A stretch of DNA of 64,000 nt from Pseudomonadota bacterium (lineage in GTDB: Bacteria; Pseudomonadota; Gammaproteobacteria; Burkholderiales; Sulfuriferulaceae). The notes under the pieces are model-generated. The model ran no database searches and was not told the DNA's origin. It was given only the letters and a program-made list of their open reading frames with translations. The position numbers and the translations under genes are program-made. Shown one piece after another: positions 58,790 to 64,000 of the stretch. Positions within the stretch are counted from its first letter, which is position 1. Every line of letters starts with the position of its first letter. The DNA lies in assembly GCA_021801025.1 (NCBI GenBank), contig JAJYYK010000013.1, positions 1-64,000 on the forward strand. Direction: 5' to 3'.

Positions 58790-59818
58790 TTAATCGACAG
58801 AATCGCTTGTGCTCGCTGCCGCCATTGGAGAAATATTCAAAGCGTCGCGCACTTTGTTTTCGATTTCACGCGCGATTTCCGGATGCTCGCGCAAATACTC
58901 GCGAGAGTTGTCTTTACCCTGTCCAATTTTTTCACCATTATAGGCGTACCAAGCACCTGATTTATCTACGATTTTACTGATAACGCCCAGTTCAATAATT
59001 TCGCCTTCGCGTGAAATTCCCTCACCGTAAAGAATATCAAATTCCGCCTGTTTAAATGGTGGTGCCACTTTATTTTTCACCACTTTCACCCGTGTTTCCG
59101 AACCGACAATTTCTTCGCCCTTTTTGATTGCTCCGATACGGCGAATATCAAGGCGTACAGAGGCGTAAAATTTCAGCGCGTTGCCTCCCGTCGTGGTTTC
59201 CGGGTTGCCAAACATCACACCGATTTTCATACGAATCTGGTTGATAAATATCACCAGGGTATTGGTACGTTTGATGTTACCGGTTAATTTACGCAAAGCC
59301 TGGCTCATCAAGCGGGCCTGTAGCCCCATGTGCGAATCACCCATTTCACCTTCAATTTCCGCCTTGGGTGTCAATGCAGCCACCGAATCGATCACCACAA
59401 TATCTACTGAACCGGAACGCACCAGCATATCGGCAATTTCCAGAGCCTGTTCGCCGGTATCGGGTTGCGAGATCAATAAATCAGAGGTGTTTACCCCCAA
59501 TTTCTGTGCATATTGCGGATCCAAAGCGTGTTCAGCATCGATAAATGCAGCAGTACCCCCCAATTTTTGCATCTCTGCGATGACTTGCAAGGTCAAGGTG
59601 GTTTTCCCTGACGATTCTGGTCCATAAATTTCCACGATACGTCCACGGGGCAAACCGCCAACACCCAAGGCAATATCCAATCCAAGCGAACCTGTTGATA
59701 CCACTTGAATATCGTTTGCTACCTCGCCATCACCCAAACGCATGATGGAACCTTTGCCAAAAGTTTTTTCAATTTGCGCCAAAGCAGCTGCTAGCGCCTT
59801 ACTTCTGTTTTCATCCAT
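58790..59818 (-). CDS. recA: Recombinase RecA
   Basis: This 342-residue recombinase has Walker A GPESSGKT (66-73), the L1/L2 DNA loops around [14 protein letters not shown] and [18 protein letters not shown], and the conserved MRIKIGV-like region ([15 protein letters not shown]). It drives homologous recombination and LexA cleavage. AGAGG precedes the ATG. I did not find a convincing LexA box (CTG-N10-CAG) upstream; one close CTG half-site lies near 59862. Confidence 0.98.
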   Translation of the reverse strand: MDENRSKALAAALAQIEKTFGKGSIMRLGDGEVANDIQVVSTGSLGLDIALGVGGLPRGRIVEIYGPESSGKTTLTLQVIAEMQKLGGTAAFIDAEHALDPQYAQKLGVNTSDLLISQPDTGEQALEIADMLVRSGSVDIVVIDSVAALTPKAEIEGEMGDSHMGLQARLMSQALRKLTGNIKRTNTLVIFINQIRMKIGVMFGNPETTTGGNALKFYASVRLDIRRIGAIKKGEEIVGSETRVKVVKNKVAPPFKQAEFDILYGEGISREGEIIELGVISKIVDKSGAWYAYNGEKIGQGKDNSREYLREHPEIAREIENKVRDALNISPMAAASTSDSVD

Positions 59819-59900
59819 AAAAACCTCTTATTAATAATAAATATTGTAGAGCATACCACAGCTTCGCCATCTGGCTTAAGGCTCATTAATAACAGTCTGT

Positions 59901-60404
59901 TTATTCGTGCGCCTTAAGCAACTCAATTAAACCTTGTAAGACCGCCGCCACCGCTTGTGCACGCACCGCTTCACGGTCTCCCAAAAAATAACTGGTGGTT
60001 TGCATGCCCGTTCCATCATCCATCAGCCAAGCCAAACAGACCATACCTACCGGTTTATCGGCCGTACCGCCTCCAGGGCCAGCAACACCTGATACAGCCA
60101 GCGCAACATTGGCGGCACTGCATTCTATGGCGCCACTGGCCATTTCTTTCACCACGATTTCGGACACTGCGCCATAGTCTGTCAGACTCTCGGCCAGAAC
60201 ACCCAGTTGCATCTGTTTAGCTGTATTGCTGTAAGTGATAAACCCGCCAACATACCATGCAGAACTGCCGGGCACAGCCGTAATCACCTGACCAACCCAA
60301 CCACCCGTGCATGATTCGGCGGTCACCAGCACACGCCCGCTAGCTTGCAACAATTGTCCGGCGTGCTCTGCTAAACGATACAACTCAGCATCAGTTGGGC
60401 GCAT
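59901..60404 (-). CDS. pncC: CinA-family nicotinamide-nucleotide amidohydrolase (PncC)
   Basis: This ~167-residue stand-alone CinA C-terminal domain has VTAESCTGGW and SGVAGPGGG. It deamidates NMN to nicotinic acid mononucleotide in NAD recycling. ATG 60404 has GGAG at 5-base spacing; a longer start at 60431 lies in the pgpA end and is rejected. It is last in the ribBX-ribH-nusB-thiL-pgpA-pncC run. Confidence 0.92.
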   Translation of the reverse strand: MRPTDAELYRLAEHAGQLLQASGRVLVTAESCTGGWVGQVITAVPGSSAWYVGGFITYSNTAKQMQLGVLAESLTDYGAVSEIVVKEMASGAIECSAANVALAVSGVAGPGGGTADKPVGMVCLAWLMDDGTGMQTTSYFLGDREAVRAQAVAAVLQGLIELLKAHE

Positions 60405-60418
60405 TTTTTCTCCACGTA

Positions 60419-60931
60419 TTAACTCCACCACTTTTGGATACTAAATATCACCAGCACAGTAAAAACTGCCGCCAATACATCATCCAACATCACACCCATT
60501 GCATTTTTACAACGGCTGTCCACCCATGAAATGGGCCAAGGTTTCCAAATATCAAATAATCTGAACAGCACAAACGCCAACAACACCCAAAGAGGTCGTG
60601 CCGGTGTGACAGCCAGCACCAGGAAAAAAGCGGCGATTTCATCCCATACAATACCACCATAATCCACTTCACCCAGCGCTCGACCCGTGACATCGCAAGC
60701 CCACACGCCCACAACCAGTGCCGCAATCAGGACCGCATACATCAGCGGCATGGGCAACCAGACCACTAAAGCATAATACAGAGGAATCGCAACCAGCGTA
60801 CCCGCCGTACCAGGTGCGACCGGTGACAAACCACTGCCAAAACCGAATGCCAGAAAGTGTGCGGGATGACGCAAAACAAAATGCCAGTCTGGCGCACTGA
60901 TTTGAGTGGTATGCTGGACATTTGACATCAT
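60419..60931 (-). CDS. pgpA: Phosphatidylglycerophosphatase A
   Basis: This 170-residue membrane phosphatase has GFGSGLSPVAPGTAGTL and YGGIVWDEIAAFF, the PgpA signatures, plus three to four hydrophobic helices. It removes the phosphate from phosphatidylglycerol phosphate. The start overlaps the thiL stop by TAATG. Confidence 0.95.
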   Translation of the reverse strand: MMSNVQHTTQISAPDWHFVLRHPAHFLAFGFGSGLSPVAPGTAGTLVAIPLYYALVVWLPMPLMYAVLIAALVVGVWACDVTGRALGEVDYGGIVWDEIAAFFLVLAVTPARPLWVLLAFVLFRLFDIWKPWPISWVDSRCKNAMGVMLDDVLAAVFTVLVIFSIQKWWS

Positions 60932-61986
60932 TAAGTGGCCTGAAAATGATCGTATCCGGCGTATCCGGCCAGTATGTCACGACCAAAATCATCTCGCACG
61001 CGCAAGCCAGTACCTGCTTCAATGTATCCGATCGCGGTGAGTTTCAGATCCAGTTTTATACCAAGATCAATCATTTTGCTTGTCGCCGATGCGGGTGCCG
61101 TAAAACACAATTCATAATCATCTCCCCCGGATAACGCACACTGTTGCAACATGGGTTTATCAGCCACCTTCGCCGCTTGTTGGTGCATAGGAATATGTTT
61201 ATAATCAATAACTCCAGCCAAGCCGGAAGCCTGCAAAAGATGTCCCAGATCGGCAACGAGGCCATCTGATATATCAATTGCGCTGTGCGCAATACCACGC
61301 AAAGCGATACCCAAAGCCACCCTTGGAACAGGTCGATGTAAACGCTGTGCAAACTCGTCTGTTAGGCGGGCATCCAAAACCAACCGATTTTGTAACGAGG
61401 CCAAAGCCAACGCTGCGGTGCCTAATTCACCGGATACCCACACGGTATCACCAATTTGCGCGCCATTTCTACGCAGTGCCGGGCTTGAACGGTGCCGAGC
61501 TGGTGTAAAGGGCGCGCCATCACGCTGCGGTATATTTGAATGACCGGACTGGAATGAAGCGGGTTCTGACATGACGTTAAGCGGCACCTCACCAATGACG
61601 GTCAAAGTCATGCTTAAATTACCGCGAGTGGTGTCTCCCCCCACTAAATCAATCTGATATTGTTCTGCGCATTGGTACAATCCTGCAGAAAATCGCTCCA
61701 GCCATACCGGCTCGACATGGGGTAAAGTCAAGGCCAGTGTCACCCAGCGAGGTGTCGCGCCCATCGCTGCCAAATCGGACAAATTAACTGCCAATGCTTT
61801 CCATCCCAGACAAAAAGGATCTGCATCGGAAAAAAAATGAATGCCCGCGACCAGCGTATCACTGGATACTGCCAGACAGTGGTCAGCAGTGGGTTGCAGC
61901 AGGGCCGCATCATCGCCCACCCCTAACAATGCCGAAGGCGCCGGGCGCGAAAAATAGTGTTGAATCAAGTCAAATTCTGCCGACAT
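60931..61986 (-). CDS. thiL: Thiamine-monophosphate kinase
   Basis: This 351-residue PurM-fold enzyme begins with an N-terminal GVGDDAALLQP (metal/ATP site) and carries VGGDTTRG and HSAIDISDGLVADLGHLL. It phosphorylates thiamine monophosphate to thiamine pyrophosphate. It lies 213 bases after nusB (repeats in between) and overlaps pgpA. Confidence 0.95.
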   Translation of the reverse strand: MSAEFDLIQHYFSRPAPSALLGVGDDAALLQPTADHCLAVSSDTLVAGIHFFSDADPFCLGWKALAVNLSDLAAMGATPRWVTLALTLPHVEPVWLERFSAGLYQCAEQYQIDLVGGDTTRGNLSMTLTVIGEVPLNVMSEPASFQSGHSNIPQRDGAPFTPARHRSSPALRRNGAQIGDTVWVSGELGTAALALASLQNRLVLDARLTDEFAQRLHRPVPRVALGIALRGIAHSAIDISDGLVADLGHLLQASGLAGVIDYKHIPMHQQAAKVADKPMLQQCALSGGDDYELCFTAPASATSKMIDLGIKLDLKLTAIGYIEAGTGLRVRDDFGRDILAGYAGYDHFQAT

Positions 61987-62013
61987 TACCCTATCGCTTC
62001 CAATTGGCGCTGT

Positions 62014-62197
62014 GTCGGGATAAATCCCGACCTACAAAAAACGACATGCTATAGATTTAGATGTAAATCCGACTTCGGTCAGGATAAACCCTGATCCACA
62101 AAAAAATGCATGTTATGAATTTAAATGCAGATCGGACTTCAGTTCGACAGTGCTACAGATCCAGGCGCAGGTTCGACTTCAGTCCGACAATACCATT
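62014..62197. repeat. Cluster of REP-like inverted repeats
   Basis: The cluster starts with GTCGGGATAAATCCCGAC (62014-62031), followed by CTACAAAAAA, then TCAGG-ATAAAC-CCTGA (62079-62094) and two or three degenerate units each carrying TCG-GACTTC-(A/G)GT-CGAC-like palindromes (about 62060-62190, period near 60). Similar GTAGGTC...GACCTAC arms lie at 21473. This is a REP-type cluster that fills the thiL-nusB gap. Confidence 0.7.
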
Positions 62198-62199
62198 TC

Positions 62200-62634
62200 C
62201 TAACGCATTTTACGTGGCACAACTTCCTCGCCACGGATCGCTACCGCCAATTTGTCCATCACACCATTTACGTATTTATGTCCATCCACACCACCAAAGG
62301 TTTTAGTCAGCTCGACCGCTTCATTGATCACTACACGATAAGGCACTTCCGGGTGATTCAGCAGCTCTTCTGCACCCAACAATAATACTGCATGTTCCAC
62401 CGGACTCAGTACCTGCATCGGGCGGTCCACAAACGCTGCGATACGCACATCCAGCTCATCCACCGAACCAATTACCCCTTGCATCAGCGCCAGGCACCAT
62501 TCCTCATCCAAATCGGCATATTCTTCCCGCTCGCGCATTTGTTGTGCCAATTGCGTGATACTTTGATGATTTAATAGCCATTGGTAGATGCCCTGAACGG
62601 CAAATTCACGCGCCCGATGCCGATTTCCGCTCAT
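62200..62634 (-). CDS. nusB: Transcription antitermination factor NusB
   Basis: This ~144-residue all-helical RNA-binding protein has [19 protein letters not shown] at the start and [18 protein letters not shown] in the C-terminal half, the NusB hallmark. It acts in rRNA antitermination with NusE. ATG 62634 overlaps the ribH stop (ATGA); the frame from 62670 adds 12 residues inside ribH and is rejected. Confidence 0.95.
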   Translation of the reverse strand: MSGNRHRAREFAVQGIYQWLLNHQSITQLAQQMREREEYADLDEEWCLALMQGVIGSVDELDVRIAAFVDRPMQVLSPVEHAVLLLGAEELLNHPEVPYRVVINEAVELTKTFGGVDGHKYVNGVMDKLAVAIRGEEVVPRKMR

Positions 62635-63098
62635 AATTTTCCCAAAAGATTGGCCATTTCGATGGCGCAAGCGGCTGCTTCTGCACCTTTGATCGTTGTG
62701 CGCTCATGCGCCTGCTCATCAGTTTCCGTTGTCAACACCGCATTGGCAACCGGAACGCCTGTATCCAGCTGGACGCGCGTAATACCACTGGCCATTTCGT
62801 TGGCCACAATTTCAAAGTGATAGGTTTCACCACGTACCACAGCACCGATAGCGACCAGAGCATCAAATTTTCCACTCAAAGCCATCTGACGTAGCGCCAG
62901 CGGAATTTCCAGGGCGCCCGGCACAGTAAGCAAAACGGTATTCTCCGGCTTAACCCCATGCTGACGTAAAGCCTGTGCACACGATGCCAGCAGTCCATCG
63001 CAAATGTCGCGGTTAAAGCGACTCATAACTAAACCAATTCGTAAGCCGCTGCCATTGAGATCGATTTCGATTTCTTTTATGCCGTCGTAATTACCCAC
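62631..63098 (-). CDS. ribH: 6,7-dimethyl-8-ribityllumazine synthase
   Basis: This 155-residue subunit has [17 protein letters not shown] (active-site His and substrate loops) and [10 protein letters not shown] at the end. It condenses the dihydroxybutanone phosphate from RibB with the pyrimidine from the GTP branch to make lumazine. Its start overlaps the ribBX stop. Confidence 0.96.
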   Translation of the reverse strand: MGNYDGIKEIEIDLNGSGLRIGLVMSRFNRDICDGLLASCAQALRQHGVKPENTVLLTVPGALEIPLALRQMALSGKFDALVAIGAVVRGETYHFEIVANEMASGITRVQLDTGVPVANAVLTTETDEQAHERTTIKGAEAAACAIEMANLLGKL

Positions 63099-64000
63099 TA
63101 TTTATTTTCCTTCTGTGTCTGCTCGCTGTCCTCATCATAACCCAGCACCTCAAGACCAAAACCTACCAATGAAGGCATTTTACGTTGAGTGGCTAACAAA
63201 CGCATTTTTCCTACACCCAAGTCCTTCAGGATTTGCGCGCCTGTACCATAGGTCCGTGCATCCCACTTTTGTATCGCTTTGGGTTGATTGTCGGGCAAAG
63301 CATGTGCCAGCAAGTCATCAGCAGATTCTGTTCGGTGCAACAGCACCAGCACACCTCGCCCAGCTGCATTGATTTTTTTCAACGCGCCACCCAGGCTAAA
63401 GGTATGTACCGGATTGTCCAGCTCCAGCGCATCCATGATGGATACCGGCTCATGCACCCGTACCAATGTAGGCTCGTTCGCAATGATTTCGCCTTTCACC
63501 AAAGCCAAATGCGCCCCGCCTGTCACCGTTTCCCGATAGGCCACCAAACGGAAATCGCCAAAGGGTGTGCTGATAGGACGGCTTCCCACACGCTCAACCA
63601 GACAGTCGTGTTGGCTGCGGTAATGAATCAGGTCAGCAATGGCACCAATTTTTAATCCATGTTCCTTCGCATACACCACCAAATCGGGGAGACGTGCCAT
63701 ATTGCCGTCTTCTTTAAGAATTTCACAGATGACCGCTGCGGGCTCCAAGCCGGCCAGAGCAGCCAAATCACACCCTGCTTCAGTATGTCCGGCACGGATG
63801 AGCACGCCGCCGGGCTGCGCACGCAGGGGGAAAACATGACCGGGCTGAATAATATCCGTGGGTTTGGCATGACGTGCCACAGCGGCCTGTATCGTACAGG
63901 CGCGGTCTGCCGCTGAAATACCGGTGGTCACGCCGGTAGCTGCCTCAATGGAGATGGTAAAAGCAGTATGATTCGGCGTCTGGTTATCCGACACCATTTG
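63098..64000 (-). CDS. RibB with degenerate GTP-cyclohydrolase-II-like domain (RibBX type), 5' end outside window
   Basis: The minus-strand frame runs off the window end at 64000, so the first ~60 residues are missing. The N-terminal half is 3,4-dihydroxy-2-butanone-4-phosphate synthase ([29 protein letters not shown]). The C-terminal half resembles GTP cyclohydrolase II ([16 protein letters not shown]) but lacks the three zinc cysteines and the RQEGRGIG block, so it should not cleave GTP. Proteobacteria with this variant have a separate RibA. Its stop overlaps the ribH start. Confidence 0.92.
   Translation of the reverse strand, partial: QMVSDNQTPNHTAFTISIEAATGVTTGISAADRACTIQAAVARHAKPTDIIQPGHVFPLRAQPGGVLIRAGHTEAGCDLAALAGLEPAAVICEILKEDGNMARLPDLVVYAKEHGLKIGAIADLIHYRSQHDCLVERVGSRPISTPFGDFRLVAYRETVTGGAHLALVKGEIIANEPTLVRVHEPVSIMDALELDNPVHTFSLGGALKKINAAGRGVLVLLHRTESADDLLAHALPDNQPKAIQKWDARTYGTGAQILKDLGVGKMRLLATQRKMPSLVGFGLEVLGYDEDSEQTQKENK

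Noticed and set aside
59840-59900. LexA (SOS) box upstream of recA
   Set aside because: Only a CTG half-site near 59862 without a matching CAG at the right distance.

Overview
The window is a chromosomal segment of a Gram-negative bacterium, most likely a betaproteobacterium of the Nitrosomonadales/Gallionellaceae kind. This is inferred from gene order and protein style, not from a database search. Indicators are the outer-membrane lipid genes (Mla, L-Ara4N, LPS glycosyltransferases), the order mla - ABC-2 exporter - ibaG - murA - hisG, the order serS - DUF2069 - wrbA - yihY, and the order ribBX - ribH - nusB - thiL - pgpA - cinA next to recA-recX. Base composition is close to half GC. TTG and GTG starts are common and many genes overlap by 4 bases.

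Layout. 1-2767: the end of a chemoreceptor and a PAS-PAS-GGDEF-EAL-CZB c-di-GMP enzyme. 2979-11209: a mixed housekeeping stretch with a YoaA-type helicase, the lysophospholipid flippase LplT, a glutamine-amidotransferase-like protein without its catalytic residues, a TrpD2/YbiB protein, an SDR and a luciferase-like oxidoreductase. 11659-20374: a long co-directional run of mlaF-mlaE-mlaD-tolC-like-mlaC-mlaB, an ABC-2 exporter, ibaG, murA, a MITE-like insertion and hisG. 20381-29210: an LPS/polysaccharide island with six glycosyltransferases and an O-antigen ligase. 29543-33613: a LysR/YeiH pair, a peroxiredoxin and an AI-2E family transporter.

33664-42438 is a complete L-Ara4N (arn) lipid A modification operon in which ArnA is split into two genes and there are two ArnT-like transferases. 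42556-49441: periplasmic and stress proteins, a zinc-type CDF exporter, serS, DUF2069, wrbA and yihY. 49519-57407: c-di-GMP genes (HD-GYP and two GGDEF-EAL proteins) with a TlpA thioredoxin and aspA between them. 57761-64000: tRNA-Ala, recX-recA, and the cinA-pgpA-thiL-nusB-ribH-ribBX operon, which is cut by the window end.

Functionally the window is dominated by envelope biology (lipid traffic, LPS assembly, cationic lipid A decoration) and second-messenger signalling. Three signalling proteins end in the same zinc-binding CZB module. A family of hairpin-rich dispersed repeats (five copies) runs through the intergenic regions; one copy supplies the last codons and stop of the second arnT. 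A separate 268-bp element with perfect 30-bp terminal inverted repeats sits directly on the murA stop codon. No phage, plasmid, CRISPR array or intact transposase gene was seen.
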